Assembly: GCF_028289855.1 (NCBI RefSeq)
Contig: NZ_JAQGKZ010000067.1
Span: 1 to 64,000, forward strand
Reading direction: 5' to 3'
From: Sphingomonas bacterium
Lineage (GTDB): Bacteria > Pseudomonadota > Alphaproteobacteria > Sphingomonadales > Sphingomonadaceae
DNA: 64,000 bases
Shown here: piece after piece, positions 50,402-60,793 of the stretch
Numbering within the stretch: position 1 is the first letter of the stretch
How the letters are laid out: the number at the start of each line of letters is the position of its first letter
Program-made: the position numbers and the translations under genes
Notes under the pieces: model-generated
The model's database searches: none
What the model was told of the DNA's origin: nothing
What the model saw: only the letters and a program-made list of their open reading frames with translations

Positions 50402-53400
50402 GCGGGAAGCTGGACGGCCGCAGCCAGGAGATGCTTCGCGCGCAATTGATGCGCCGGGCGGCGGCGTTGCTCGGCCCCGACGGTGCGCCGGTCGAGCTGG
50501 GCAAGATCGAAGGCGCGCTGATCGCCGCCGCCGCGCGGATGTTCGAGGAAGTCACGCGCCGGCTTGACAAGGTGCCCGAAAAGCAGGCCGACAATTTCTA
50601 CACCGCGATGGGGATCGGCCGCGACCCGGCGCTCCCCGCGCGGGTGCCGGTGGCGATCGCGCTCGCCGACACCGCAGCAGTCGGGCTGATCGCGCCGGCG
50701 GGTACCAAGCTGACCGCCGACACCGGCGCCACGCCGACCATTTTCGAAACCGAACGCGGGATCGCGCTCGTCCGCGGCAAGGTCGCCGCCTTGGCCGCCG
50801 CCGATCTGGACGGGGACGCGATCTTTCTGGCGCCCAGCAGCGTGGTCACACCATTGCTGCCCGTCCCCACCGCGGTCGCGCGCGTCGTGCGCGGCGCTGC
50901 CGGAGCGGGGGCGACGATGGTGCAGGTCGATCCGGTGATCGGGCTCGCACCCGGCATGACGATCCGCTTCACCGCCGCCAGCACGCCCGAATACGACATC
51001 ATTGAGGTCAAGAACGACGTCGTCAGCTTCACTCCCGCGCTGGCGGGCACGATTGCGCAGGGCGACGCGGTACTGGTCGCCGACCGCTTCGGGCCGTTCG
51101 CCGCCGGGGCGCGCAACCGTCAAAGCCACGCGCTCTATCTCAGCCATCCGACGATGCTCGACGTGGCCGGCGCGCTGACGATCACCGTCGCGGGAGTCGA
51201 GCCGCCCCAGGCGATGACCTGGGAGTGGTTCGCACCGGGCGCGGACGGCGCGCCGGCAAGCTGGCAGAGCTTCACCAATGCGGGGTTCAGCGCCGGGCGC
51301 TGGGCGCTCGAAAAGCCCGCGGGCAAGCCCGAAAAGACCACGGTAGACGGCCGCGAGGCGCTGTGGATCCGCGGGCGGCTGGACGCCAGTTCGGGCGGGT
51401 CGTCGCTCGCGAACAATATCACCCTGGCGGTATCGAGCGGCGGGCTATGCAGCCGCGAGCACGACCAACGCTGTACTGCGGCGAGCGGCACCGACCTGCC
51501 CGCGATCGACTATGACGCGGTCGCCGTCACCACGCCGGTCGTCCCGAACAAACCCTATTACCCGTTCGGCCGCGAGCCGCGTTTGTACGACTCCTTCTAC
51601 GTCGGCTGTAAGGAAGCGTTCGGCAAAGCCGGCGCGGAAGTCAGCCTTTGCCTGTCGCTCGGCGGCGCCTCGCTCGAGCGGATCGCCGCGGTCGCCGGGC
51701 GCGAGATGAGCTATCTGTTCGGGCTCGGCACCGACCACCAGCTCTATGCCGCGCGGTTCGGCAGCGGCACGCCGACCTTCGCAGTCATGCCTGGGCCGCA
51801 CGACGGCGGCCGCCCCGCCGATTTGCCCGACCAGCCGCATCTGTCGGCGCGGATCGACGGTGCGTTCGTCCGGCTCGCGATCGGCGGGATCGGCGCAGTG
51901 TACTACACGCAATTCTTCGTCGGCACGCCGCTGGTCGAGGGCGCGTTCACCTGGCTCAAGCTGTCCGCCGCGCCCGACGATGCCACGACGCCGGTGGGGC
52001 CCGTCTTCGCCAGCGCGGATGAGCACGACACGATCCACGCGATGGTCGGCCCGCAGCTGCAGAGCTGGCAGCGCGACTTTACCGGCGCGTTCCAGGCGCT
52101 GGCGGCGGAGGACGCGCACGACCTGATCCCGATCCAGGGCGTGGATGCCGTGCTGATGATCGTCGAGGAAGCCGGGCAATGGCGCGTCCGCGTCAAGCAG
52201 GGCACCGACACGAACGTCGAGGACGGCGCGTTGCTCGACCCGGCGGACTTGCCCGCGGTCAACCGCGCCGCCTGGAAATCGGCCGAAAGCACCGCCGGCG
52301 GCCGGATCTACATTGCCGGCTATGACGGCGCGGCGGGGGCGGACGGCGAGGCCAAGCTGGAGCTGGTCGTGCTCGGGCCCACGCATACCGGCGCGATCGT
52401 CACGGTGGGCTCGTGCCCGCCCTTGCCGATCACGTTCGAGCCGCCGGCCCGGCCCGATGTTAATGCGCCCGCGCCGTGGCCACCGCACAACCCCCCGCCG
52501 ATCCTGCTGGTCGCGACCGCGACGCCGACCCGCTTCGCGCTACGCGGCGATGATTTCGAGGATATCGGCGGGGTCGACGATATCGGCGACGGCACGACCA
52601 ATGTGCGCCAGATCGTCTTCGCCGGCGGACGGGCGCTGGTCCAGCATTGGGATCACGGCCTGCTCTATCGCGCTGCGCCGGGTAACCGGCTGTTGTGGCC
52701 GATCGCGGTCGACGGCGTCGAACGCCAGGTCGCCCCGGCGCATGAGGTTGCCGCGGGTGCGGTCTATTTCGTCGACGACGACGAGGACAATGGCGGCGGC
52801 TATTTGATCGCCAATCCAAGCGGCGACCGGCTGCTGCTGCCGCTGACGCCCGACGCCGCGACGATGAGCCAGATACGCAACGGTGCGTTCTTCGCGCTGG
52901 GCAGCGAAACCGGCACGCTCCACTCCAGCGGCGGATCGATCACGCTCGACACGGCACCCAATGTCACGAGCCTGTCGCAGCACGACGTCGACCTGTTCTT
53001 GAGCATCGCCGGCCAGCCGGTCGGGATCTGGCACCTGCGCTACGACAGCGGCGCCGCAGTCTGGAAGCGGCCCGCGGGTTCGCCGGCCTTGCCCGTTCCC
53101 CCGACGGGAAACGATATCGCCTATCAGCTACTCGACCGCGTCGCCGACGCCGATCTTCAGCTCCAGGATTATTTCGCGGTGCAGCCGAACGAAGCGATCG
53201 GGCTGGCGCGGCTGCTTTCGACCGGCCCGCTGCAGTCGTTCTACGGCGACGCCGTGGTCACCGAAGTCGACTATTTCGGCAGCTTCCCCGCGATCCGGCT
53301 CGACCAAGATCTGGTCGATGCCAACGTGGCGCTGCTCGCGCCGCCGCCCGCGCCGTGGACATCGCTCGGTCCGAGCGAACCGGCCAATCCCGCCTTGTCG

Positions 53401-55353
53401 TGGGAATATTGGAACGGCGCGTCGTGGTGGGCGCTCGACACCGAAGCGTTCGGCTTTACCGACCGCACCGCCAATCTGCAGATCAGCCAGGGCGTGTTCT
53501 TCAAGGCGCCCGCCGACGTGCGCGAGACCGAGGTCGGCGGGCGCAAGAATCTGTGGATCCGCGCGCGGCTGGTCGGCGGCGATTACGGCGAGGCGCGAAC
53601 CACCGTCAGCACGGCCGACGCGGGCGGCAAGACCGAGCAGACCGTGACGCGCGACTTGAGCGCGATCCGCGCGCCCTATGTCATCAGCCTGAAGATCAAT
53701 TATTGCGTGGTCGAACCGGTCAAGCCCGCGATCGTCGTCACCGCCGACAATCTCGGCACGATCGACCAGACCAACGCCAACGACGCCGGTTTGCCGGTGA
53801 CGATCTTTCCCACCGTCGCGCAAGCGCTGGCGCGGCAGGCGCAGCCGGCGGCGGTGTCGAACGCGGTCCCCGACTGTTGCCGCATCGAACCGGCCGCGCC
53901 GGACGCGGCTGAACATGACAAGGATGCGGACCAAGCGGCGCCCGCCGCGCCCCGCGCCTTGCTGATCGGGTTCGACCAGCCGATCGACGGGTCGCCACTG
54001 TCGCTGTTCGTCGATGCCGTGCCGAGCGGCGACTGGTCCATCGAGGCGGCGATCTATCGCGCCGGCGGGTTCGAGCCCGCCCGCGTGCTGAGCGACGATA
54101 GCAGCGGATTGGGTGAGAGCGGCGTCATCGCGATCGAGATCGAGCGCGCGCCAGACCGCGCAGCGCTGCTGGGGACGAGCGCCTATTGGGTACGGCTGAC
54201 CCCGGCGGGCGATGCGAAGGTGTGGTCGCCGCAAGTGCGCGGTATCCACCTCAATGGCGTGGTCGCGGCATCGGTCGAGACTCGCACGGTCGAGACGGTC
54301 GGCACGTCGTCGGGCGCACCCGACCAGCAGTTCCGGCTGTTCGCCGCGCCGATCGCACCTGAAAGCCTGATCCTGCATGTGGCGGAGCCGGTCGGCGAGG
54401 ATGAGGCGCTCGCGCTCGGGGCGGCGCCAGCGATTTCGGGCATGCCCGGCCCATGGGTTCCGTGGAAACTGGTCGCCGAATTTCCCGCCGGGAACAGCGA
54501 CGACCCGGCCCGGTCGTTCACGCTCGACGCCGAAAGCGGCACGATCGGCTTCGGCAACGGCCGCAACGCGCTGGTCCCGCCGATGGGCAGCGCGGTGCTC
54601 GCGCTGGGCTATCAGCACGTCGCCGGCGCCGCCGCCAACGCGGTCAAGCCGGGCGACAAGCTCCAGCCGATCTCGCCGATCGCCGGAATCGATAAGGTGG
54701 TCGCGCTCGACGGCGCGGCCGGCGGGGCGGATGTCGAGCCGGCCGCGGCGGCGCGCGGCCGGGCGCCGGCGAAGCTCGCCAATGGCGGCCGCATCGTGAC
54801 GCTCGCCGACATCGAGCATCATGTCCTCGCGCGCACTCCGACCATCGCCCAGGCGCGCGCGGAAAACCGGCACGGCGCCATCCGGCTGATCGTGGTGGGG
54901 GCCGGCGATCGGCTGATCCCGCCGCCATCGGCGCTCAAAGCGATCGCGCGCGAACTGCACGATGTCGCGAGTTACGGCAGTACCGCAAAGGGGCGGCTGA
55001 CCGTCGTCGGCCCACGGCTGTTGCCGATCGCCATCGAGCTGCGTGTCGAACCCGATCCGGCGCTGGATTTCGTCGGTGTCGCCGATGAGGCCAAGGCCAG
55101 GATCGCCGCGTTGTGCGATCCGGAGCGCGGCGGGTTCGACGGCGATGGCTGGCCGGTCGGGACGCCGCCGACGGTCGACGACATCGCCGCCGCGCTCGCC
55201 CCGCTCGGCGACCGTGCGGTGATCAGCGACATCGCGATCACGCGCGCCGATCGCACGCAGACGATGCCCGATCCGTTTCCCGCCGACGTGCTGGTACGGG
55301 TCGATCCGGCCGATATCGACGTGCGCGCGTACGAAGCGGCAGTGGCGGCATGA
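50398..55353 (+). CDS. Very large baseplate J-like protein (Pvc11-like)
   Basis: At 1651 residues this is far longer than phage gpJ or the usual Pvc11 protein. The N-terminus matches baseplate wedge proteins (RMFEEVTRRLDKVPEKQADN). A baseplate-J-associated module occurs twice, near residue 275 (MTWEWFAPGADG…WIRGRL) and near residue 1000 (LSWEYWNGASWWAL…WIRARLVGGDYGEA). Between them, about 434-867, is a beta-rich insertion with repeated strand patterns and many Gly-Asp turns. The last 200 residues (TLADIEHHVLARTPTIAQAR, GRLTVVGPRLLPIAIELRVE) are the gpJ C-terminal part. It builds the wedge with the next gene product. Confidence 0.88.
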   Translation: MSGKLDGRSQEMLRAQLMRRAAALLGPDGAPVELGKIEGALIAAAARMFEEVTRRLDKVPEKQADNFYTAMGIGRDPALPARVPVAIALADTAAVGLIAPAGTKLTADTGATPTIFETERGIALVRGKVAALAAADLDGDAIFLAPSSVVTPLLPVPTAVARVVRGAAGAGATMVQVDPVIGLAPGMTIRFTAASTPEYDIIEVKNDVVSFTPALAGTIAQGDAVLVADRFGPFAAGARNRQSHALYLSHPTMLDVAGALTITVAGVEPPQAMTWEWFAPGADGAPASWQSFTNAGFSAGRWALEKPAGKPEKTTVDGREALWIRGRLDASSGGSSLANNITLAVSSGGLCSREHDQRCTAASGTDLPAIDYDAVAVTTPVVPNKPYYPFGREPRLYDSFYVGCKEAFGKAGAEVSLCLSLGGASLERIAAVAGREMSYLFGLGTDHQLYAARFGSGTPTFAVMPGPHDGGRPADLPDQPHLSARIDGAFVRLAIGGIGAVYYTQFFVGTPLVEGAFTWLKLSAAPDDATTPVGPVFASADEHDTIHAMVGPQLQSWQRDFTGAFQALAAEDAHDLIPIQGVDAVLMIVEEAGQWRVRVKQGTDTNVEDGALLDPADLPAVNRAAWKSAESTAGGRIYIAGYDGAAGADGEAKLELVVLGPTHTGAIVTVGSCPPLPITFEPPARPDVNAPAPWPPHNPPPILLVATATPTRFALRGDDFEDIGGVDDIGDGTTNVRQIVFAGGRALVQHWDHGLLYRAAPGNRLLWPIAVDGVERQVAPAHEVAAGAVYFVDDDEDNGGGYLIANPSGDRLLLPLTPDAATMSQIRNGAFFALGSETGTLHSSGGSITLDTAPNVTSLSQHDVDLFLSIAGQPVGIWHLRYDSGAAVWKRPAGSPALPVPPTGNDIAYQLLDRVADADLQLQDYFAVQPNEAIGLARLLSTGPLQSFYGDAVVTEVDYFGSFPAIRLDQDLVDANVALLAPPPAPWTSLGPSEPANPALSWEYWNGASWWALDTEAFGFTDRTANLQISQGVFFKAPADVRETEVGGRKNLWIRARLVGGDYGEARTTVSTADAGGKTEQTVTRDLSAIRAPYVISLKINYCVVEPVKPAIVVTADNLGTIDQTNANDAGLPVTIFPTVAQALARQAQPAAVSNAVPDCCRIEPAAPDAAEHDKDADQAAPAAPRALLIGFDQPIDGSPLSLFVDAVPSGDWSIEAAIYRAGGFEPARVLSDDSSGLGESGVIAIEIERAPDRAALLGTSAYWVRLTPAGDAKVWSPQVRGIHLNGVVAASVETRTVETVGTSSGAPDQQFRLFAAPIAPESLILHVAEPVGEDEALALGAAPAISGMPGPWVPWKLVAEFPAGNSDDPARSFTLDAESGTIGFGNGRNALVPPMGSAVLALGYQHVAGAAANAVKPGDKLQPISPIAGIDKVVALDGAAGGADVEPAAAARGRAPAKLANGGRIVTLADIEHHVLARTPTIAQARAENRHGAIRLIVVGAGDRLIPPPSALKAIARELHDVASYGSTAKGRLTVVGPRLLPIAIELRVEPDPALDFVGVADEAKARIAALCDPERGGFDGDGWPVGTPPTVDDIAAALAPLGDRAVISDIAITRADRTQTMPDPFPADVLVRVDPADIDVRAYEAAVAA

Positions 55354-57203
55354 TCCCGCTCGCGCCCAACCTCGACGATGTAAATTTCGACGACCTGCTC
55401 GCGGTCGCGCGCGCGCGGCTGCCGGCACTGGCGCCGCAATGGACCGACTACAATTATCACGACCCCGGCATCATGCTGGTCGAGTTGCTCGCGTGGCTCG
55501 CCGACAGCCAGGTCTATTCGCTGTCGCGCAACCGCCAGGACGAGCAAGCGGCGATGGCGCGGATGCTCGGCGTATCGGCGCGCGGCGCGGTGCCGGCGCA
55601 GGGCATGCTGTTCCCCGCCGCGGCGCCAGCCACGGTCCAGGCGATCGCGTCGGGCGCGGTACTCAAACCAGCGCGCGAGGCGGTGCCGCGAGTCGAGGTC
55701 GCGCACGATATCCACGTCCTGCCGGTCGAGATCGCGCGCGTCGCGACCGATTTCGCCGATAGCCATCGCGAGGATCACACCGCGATCAATGCCCGCGCCC
55801 GCGCCACCTTCGCGCCGTTCGGTGAGGGCGGCGACGGCACGCTGCGGATCGAGCTGGAACGGCTGCCCGCGCCCGCTTGGCCCGGCGGGCCGGTGCTGTT
55901 GTCGATCGGTGTCGAGGTCGCGGGCGCCGGACCGGCGGAGCCGCCGCACGCCGACGGCCGAATCCACGCCCGCGATTCGAGCGGCCGACCGCTCGACCGG
56001 CGCCTCGACGACACGTACGGGCTCCAGCGCAGCGGCGTCATCGTGCTCGCGATCGATTCCGCGACGTTCGGCGACGTGATCGAATTGCGCCCCGCGCATC
56101 ATTACGCGCTGTCGCCCCGGTTGGTGCATCTCGCGGTCAACGCGCTGCCGGTCGTCCAGCGCGCGACGATCGCGCTGCCGCTCTATTACGGGAACGACCG
56201 GGCGGGGCAGACGATCGCGGTGACGCCGGGCGACCTGTTCCTCGCCGACGAAATGGTCGAGGATCGCGTCTGGCGGATCGCCACCGGGAATGCGGTCAGC
56301 GTCACGACACTCGGCGCGAGCGACACGCCGTGGACCGCCGGGCGGCTCGACCCGGCCGGACCCGACGACCGTCGCTATGCGATCACCGAACAGCCCGACG
56401 GCAGCAGTATCCGATTGCGCTTCGGCAACGGTATCAACGGGCTCAAACCCGCGCTCGACGAGGATATTCAGGCGACGCTGACGCTAAGCTGCGGCGCTGG
56501 CGGCGACGTGCGCCACCCGATCGAGTGGGAGCTCGACGCGCCGTCGATGCGCTGGCGTAACCGCACCGCGATCGAGGGCGGCAAGGACGCGCAGTCGGTC
56601 GCGGTCACGCTGGCCGCGGTGCGCCCGCAACTGGCGAGCGACCGCGTGCTCGCGACGGCAGACGAGATCGAGCAGGCCGCTCTGACGCTCGACCCCGCGC
56701 TCGCGATGGTCCGCGCGACGGTGATCGAGGGCTGGGAGCCCGGTCGTGCGCGGCCTGCCATTCCGGCGACGCGCACGCTGATCGTCGGCCACCGCTTCGC
56801 CGGGCGCGAAACACGCGACTGGCTGACGCGGATCCGGCGCGCGATCATACCGCGCATCGCCATCGGCGAGCGACTGATCGTCGTCGCCCCGGTCTATCGC
56901 CCGTTCACCGCCGCGGTAACGCTGCGCCTCGTCGCCGGAGCGGATCGCGCCGCGGTGATCAAGGCCGTCCAGACGATGCTTGCCGACCGGTTCGACACCG
57001 CCAAGGCGGCCTGGCCGCTCGGCCGCGACGTCGATCATGAGGCGCTGGCTGGCTGGATCCGCCGGGTCGACGGGGTGAGCGGGGGCGTGACAGTGCAGCT
57101 CACCGCTGCGGGTCGCGCAACGGCGCGGATCGTGGTGGGGCCGGGCGACCTGCCGCAGCTCGCCGCCCCCGCCGACGTCACGGGTCCGGAGGGCGGGCGA
57201 TGA
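55350..57203 (+). CDS. Second baseplate J-like protein
   Basis: This 617-residue protein overlaps the previous stop (ATGA). Its N-terminus (LDDVNFDDLLAVARARLPAL, WTDYNYHDPGIMLVELLAWL, ADSQVYSLSRNRQDEQAAMA) is the classic putative-baseplate-assembly signature, and gpJ-like segments follow (IRLRFGNGINGLKP, IVVAPVYRPFTAAVTLRLVA). It is likely the second wedge subunit pairing with the 1651-residue protein. Confidence 0.9.
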   Translation: MIPLAPNLDDVNFDDLLAVARARLPALAPQWTDYNYHDPGIMLVELLAWLADSQVYSLSRNRQDEQAAMARMLGVSARGAVPAQGMLFPAAAPATVQAIASGAVLKPAREAVPRVEVAHDIHVLPVEIARVATDFADSHREDHTAINARARATFAPFGEGGDGTLRIELERLPAPAWPGGPVLLSIGVEVAGAGPAEPPHADGRIHARDSSGRPLDRRLDDTYGLQRSGVIVLAIDSATFGDVIELRPAHHYALSPRLVHLAVNALPVVQRATIALPLYYGNDRAGQTIAVTPGDLFLADEMVEDRVWRIATGNAVSVTTLGASDTPWTAGRLDPAGPDDRRYAITEQPDGSSIRLRFGNGINGLKPALDEDIQATLTLSCGAGGDVRHPIEWELDAPSMRWRNRTAIEGGKDAQSVAVTLAAVRPQLASDRVLATADEIEQAALTLDPALAMVRATVIEGWEPGRARPAIPATRTLIVGHRFAGRETRDWLTRIRRAIIPRIAIGERLIVVAPVYRPFTAAVTLRLVAGADRAAVIKAVQTMLADRFDTAKAAWPLGRDVDHEALAGWIRRVDGVSGGVTVQLTAAGRATARIVVGPGDLPQLAAPADVTGPEGGR

Positions 57204-59230
57204 CCGACGGCGCGCGCTATCTGTTCGCCAGCCCCGAACAATGGGCGCGCTGCCTGATCGTGGCGGTCGCCGAGCGCGGCGATCTGAAGCCCGAAGACGG
57301 TGTCGAGGTCGCTAGCATGCCCGGGCCGGTCACAGGCTTCGCGGTCGCGCCCGATGGTGGCTTGTTGTGGATCGACCCCGATGGCGCGCTGAGGAGCGAT
57401 GGCGGCTGTGCCGGCCCATTGCTCGGCATGGTGCTGCGGCTGGTGGCCGGGCGGCGCGTGGTCTGGGTGCTCGACGACACCGGATTGCAGCGGTTCGATG
57501 CCGCAACCCTGCAACGGCTGGGCGGCATCGACCTGGACGACGTTCGCGACATTGCCGGGGCGGAGCATGACGGCCTGTGGGCGCTGACCGCCGCGGGGCT
57601 GTTCCATCTCGCCGACGATGGCCGGATCCTGAACGGCCCGGTCGCGGTTCCGCCATGCGACCAGCTGGCCAGGCACGCCGCGACGCTCGCCATGCTCGAT
57701 CTCGCAACCGATACGCTGACGTTGCAGGCGGCGGAGTCGTCGCCGCTAACGGTGGATTTGCACACGATCCTCGGCCGCGACGCGCCGGTGTTCAAGGCCG
57801 GTCGCCTGACCGCGGCACCGCACGGCTTCTGCCTCAAGGGCCGATGGGACGGCAAAGCGGGCTTTCTATTGCTCGACGATGCCGGCGAGCCGTCGCGTTG
57901 GGGCGTGTGGATCGGCGCGAAGCCGACTGCGATCGCTTGCACCGGCGACGACTTGCTGGCGCTGTTCGACGACGGCGCGACGTGGAGCCTGCGGCGCTCT
58001 CCCGGCGCTGCGGAGGGCGGCGGCGAAATGTGGCTGACCCCGGTACTCGAAAGCGACACGCTCGAGGGCAAATGGCTGCGCGCCGATCTGCGCGCGCTGC
58101 TGCCCGAAGGCGCGACGCTGGCACTGCGCTGGGCGGCGAGCAAAGACCCGGCGCTGCGCACCGTCGCCACCGCGATCGCCACCGACGACACGCGGCTGAA
58201 GGGCGACCGCATCCGCGATTTGGCGACTTTGCTCGACTGGTCGCCGGTGCGCCGCAGCTTCGTCGGCGAGGCGCGCGACGGCGACCCGGTTGTCGAGGAT
58301 TTCAGTTTCCCGCTGGCCGAGGCGGACGGCAGCTTCCTGTGGCTTGAGCTGCGGATCGACGCCAACAACGTGCCCGGTCAGGGCGGCATCGCGCCACGCC
58401 TCGATTCGCTCGCGGCGGTCCACGATTCGCCCGGGTTGATCGACTATCTGCCCGCAGTCTTCCGCGGTCCCGATGGCGATGCGGACGGCACGCTCGCGCG
58501 GCTGCTCGCGGTGCTCGAAGCGGTCAGCCAGGGGATCGACACGGAGATCGGCGCGCTGGCAGACCGGCTCGATCCGGCGCGCGCGGAGGCGCGCTGGCTG
58601 CCCGATCTCGCCGCCCTGCTCGGCCTGCCGTTCGACGCGACGCTGCCGACCGCCGCGCAGCGCCGCCTGGTCGCCGCCTCGCCTGTCCTGCTCGCAAGCC
58701 GCGGGACCCGGCGCGGGGTGCTCGCCTTGCTCGAGGCGGTGCTTGGCGAGCGTACCTATCGGGTGACCGACCGCAGCGCGGAATTCGCCGCGGTGACGCT
58801 CGGCGGCGGCGGGCTCGATGGCTCGCGGCTCCCGGGGTTTCTGACCGGACCGTCGATCCGCACGCCGATGCTGAGCGCGCGGCTGGTGCTTGGCCGCACC
58901 GCGCTCTGCCCGTCCGGCCCGGACCGCCCCGAACACGTGTCGCGCGGCGCCGAACTGCTGGTCGAAATCCCCGGCACCGGCCGCGAACGCCGCCGCTGGG
59001 GCGCCGCGATCGAACGGATGGTGGGCGAACTCGTCCCCGCCGGCGTGCGGCCCGTCGTGCGCTGGATCGATCCGCATGCCGCGGCCAGCGGCGACTTGCT
59101 CTTGATCGCCGCCAATCCCCACCCGCTCGCCCTTGGCGATCCGCGTCCGCTCGGCGCGATCAGCCTGGGCGGCGACCACGCCCTCAAGCTGGGCGACGGC
59201 GGCGTGCCGATCGCCGGAGCCCTGCCATGA
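57200..59230 (+). CDS. gpI-like baseplate protein with N-terminal propeller-like region
   Basis: This 676-residue protein has a C-terminal half containing the phage tail protein I / TIGR02242 pattern (LIDYLPAVFRGPDGDADGTL, ARLLAVLEAVSQGIDTEI, RLDPARAEARWLPDLAALLG, LLASRGTRRGVLALLEAVLG). The N-terminal 300 residues contain repeated VTGFAVAPDGGLLWID-type and GLWALTAAGLFHLADDG-type strands that look like beta-propeller blades. In phage P2, gpI lies at the baseplate periphery, so the added propeller could be a surface-exposed docking domain (inference). Its stop overlaps an in-frame ATG (ATGA) of the next gene. Confidence 0.82.
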   Translation: MTDGARYLFASPEQWARCLIVAVAERGDLKPEDGVEVASMPGPVTGFAVAPDGGLLWIDPDGALRSDGGCAGPLLGMVLRLVAGRRVVWVLDDTGLQRFDAATLQRLGGIDLDDVRDIAGAEHDGLWALTAAGLFHLADDGRILNGPVAVPPCDQLARHAATLAMLDLATDTLTLQAAESSPLTVDLHTILGRDAPVFKAGRLTAAPHGFCLKGRWDGKAGFLLLDDAGEPSRWGVWIGAKPTAIACTGDDLLALFDDGATWSLRRSPGAAEGGGEMWLTPVLESDTLEGKWLRADLRALLPEGATLALRWAASKDPALRTVATAIATDDTRLKGDRIRDLATLLDWSPVRRSFVGEARDGDPVVEDFSFPLAEADGSFLWLELRIDANNVPGQGGIAPRLDSLAAVHDSPGLIDYLPAVFRGPDGDADGTLARLLAVLEAVSQGIDTEIGALADRLDPARAEARWLPDLAALLGLPFDATLPTAAQRRLVAASPVLLASRGTRRGVLALLEAVLGERTYRVTDRSAEFAAVTLGGGGLDGSRLPGFLTGPSIRTPMLSARLVLGRTALCPSGPDRPEHVSRGAELLVEIPGTGRERRRWGAAIERMVGELVPAGVRPVVRWIDPHAAASGDLLLIAANPHPLALGDPRPLGAISLGGDHALKLGDGGVPIAGALP

Positions 59231-59250
59231 AACCGAAGGAGGAACATTCC

Positions 59251-60792
59251 ATGAGCTGCGAAACGCCAGCGCCCAGGACCGCGACGCGGTGCGGCCCGTG
59301 CAGCCCGTCCGAACGCAACCGCTATTTCCGCGAAAAAAGGCTGACGGTGGCCGATTTCGAGCTCGAGCAAGGGTATCTGATCGGGCGGCGGCGGCTGATC
59401 AATCGCGCGATGCTCGGCTGGGGCGTGGTCGAGGGGTTTGCGATCGACCTGCGCGAAACGGGCGTCGCCGTGGGGCCGGGCATGGCGCTCGATACGCGCG
59501 GGCGCGAGCTTGTCGCGTGCGATCCGGTCGAGCTGATCGCGCCCGATGACGTATTGTGGCTGGGCAAAGGCGAGTGCGGCTGGACCGCCGGCGAACCACT
59601 GGCCGAATCCGACGCCAAGGATCAGCGCCGCGGCCATTACCTGCTGCGCGCACATTACGCCGAGGCGTCGATCGACGGAGTGCGGATCGACGACGACTGC
59701 GGCGGCGCGCGGTGCGAGGGCAACCATGTCTGCGAAACGGTGGTCTATTCGCTGACCCCGGTCGAGCTTTGTCCACCCGGATTGCCCGATTGCCCGTGCG
59801 AGGGCGACGACGCCAAGCTAGATCCGGTTTGGTCGGAGAAGCCGGTGCCGCCCGGCGATCCGGATATCGTCGCGGTGCACGACCGCGGCCCGCACGATCA
59901 GTTGGTCGATTGGAGCCTTGCGCGTCATGACCCCGATCTGTGCGCGCGGCCGCATTTGACGCGGGTCGGTCACTTGCACGTCGCGCTCGACGATGGCGTG
60001 CCGCTCGCCTGTGTCGGCATCGCCTTCAATTGCGGAAAAGCGCACATCGCAGCACCGATCGACGATCATCACGCGCGGCGTCTGGCCTATCCCAACAATA
60101 CCCTGTTCGACCTGATCCGCGGTTGCGACCTGACGCGCATTCAGGATGTGGGGTGGCATCGCTGGCTGCCGCGCGGCCACCGCCGCGTGCCGTTCGATCA
60201 GTTCGCCGCGATGTTCGTGGCCCCCCCGCGCAGCGCCGCGTCGGGACCGAAGCTCAAAAAAGGGCGGCCGCGTCGTCCTCCGGTCGATACCAAATTCTGG
60301 GTGACCTTTTCGGGCCCGGTACAAGTCGAATCGCTGACCCCCGACGTACTGGCGATGACCATCGTCCAGCGCGATACCAACGAGGATGTCGGGACGATGT
60401 ACCGCGTGCCGATCGAGGCGGTCGCGGTCGCGGAGCCGACCGGCGACGACCCCAAGGACACCACGCGCGCGTTCCGCCCACTGGTCGCCGCGCGCTTCTG
60501 GGAAGGCGAGATCAACCCCGATAACAGTTCGGGGTTCGAAGGTGAAACCCTGGTCGAAATCGAGGTCCGCACCGGCTTCATCGTCGATGTGCGCGGGCAG
60601 GAAGTCGCCGGCGGGGGGCGCTTCGTGCCGACCGACGGCTGCACGCCGGGGGGCCGCTTCCTGAGCAGTTTCGTCGTGCTGGCCGAGGAAGACGAGGCGC
60701 CACCCGCCGCGGACGACCCGGATGTGACCGCCACCCCCGACCCCATCGACACCATCAAACAGGCGGCTTCGCCGTCCGCTGAGGAGGCATAA
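59251..60792 (+). CDS. Cysteine-rich eCIS-associated protein, paralogue A
   Basis: I chose the ATG at 59251 (513 residues) because AAGGAGGAACATTCC precedes it; the ATG at 59227, overlapping the upstream stop, is the alternative. The N-terminal module reads RYFREKRLTVADFELEQGYL, RRRLINRAMLGWGVVEGFAI, GVAVGPGMALDTRGRELVAC. Related modules are common in proteins beside contractile systems but have no assigned role. About 16 cysteines occur, several in pairs (DDDCGGARC, LPDCPCEG). The middle region is His-rich (DDHHARR, WHRWLPRGHRR). It may decorate the baseplate or act as a fibre adaptor. Confidence 0.7.
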   Translation: MSCETPAPRTATRCGPCSPSERNRYFREKRLTVADFELEQGYLIGRRRLINRAMLGWGVVEGFAIDLRETGVAVGPGMALDTRGRELVACDPVELIAPDDVLWLGKGECGWTAGEPLAESDAKDQRRGHYLLRAHYAEASIDGVRIDDDCGGARCEGNHVCETVVYSLTPVELCPPGLPDCPCEGDDAKLDPVWSEKPVPPGDPDIVAVHDRGPHDQLVDWSLARHDPDLCARPHLTRVGHLHVALDDGVPLACVGIAFNCGKAHIAAPIDDHHARRLAYPNNTLFDLIRGCDLTRIQDVGWHRWLPRGHRRVPFDQFAAMFVAPPRSAASGPKLKKGRPRRPPVDTKFWVTFSGPVQVESLTPDVLAMTIVQRDTNEDVGTMYRVPIEAVAVAEPTGDDPKDTTRAFRPLVAARFWEGEINPDNSSGFEGETLVEIEVRTGFIVDVRGQEVAGGGRFVPTDGCTPGGRFLSSFVVLAEEDEAPPAADDPDVTATPDPIDTIKQAASPSAEEA

Positions 60793-60793
60793 C

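Noticed and set aside
53128-55428. 766-codon minus-strand frame inside the large baseplate gene
   Set aside because: Antisense shadow of a strongly supported J-like gene; no conserved motif.
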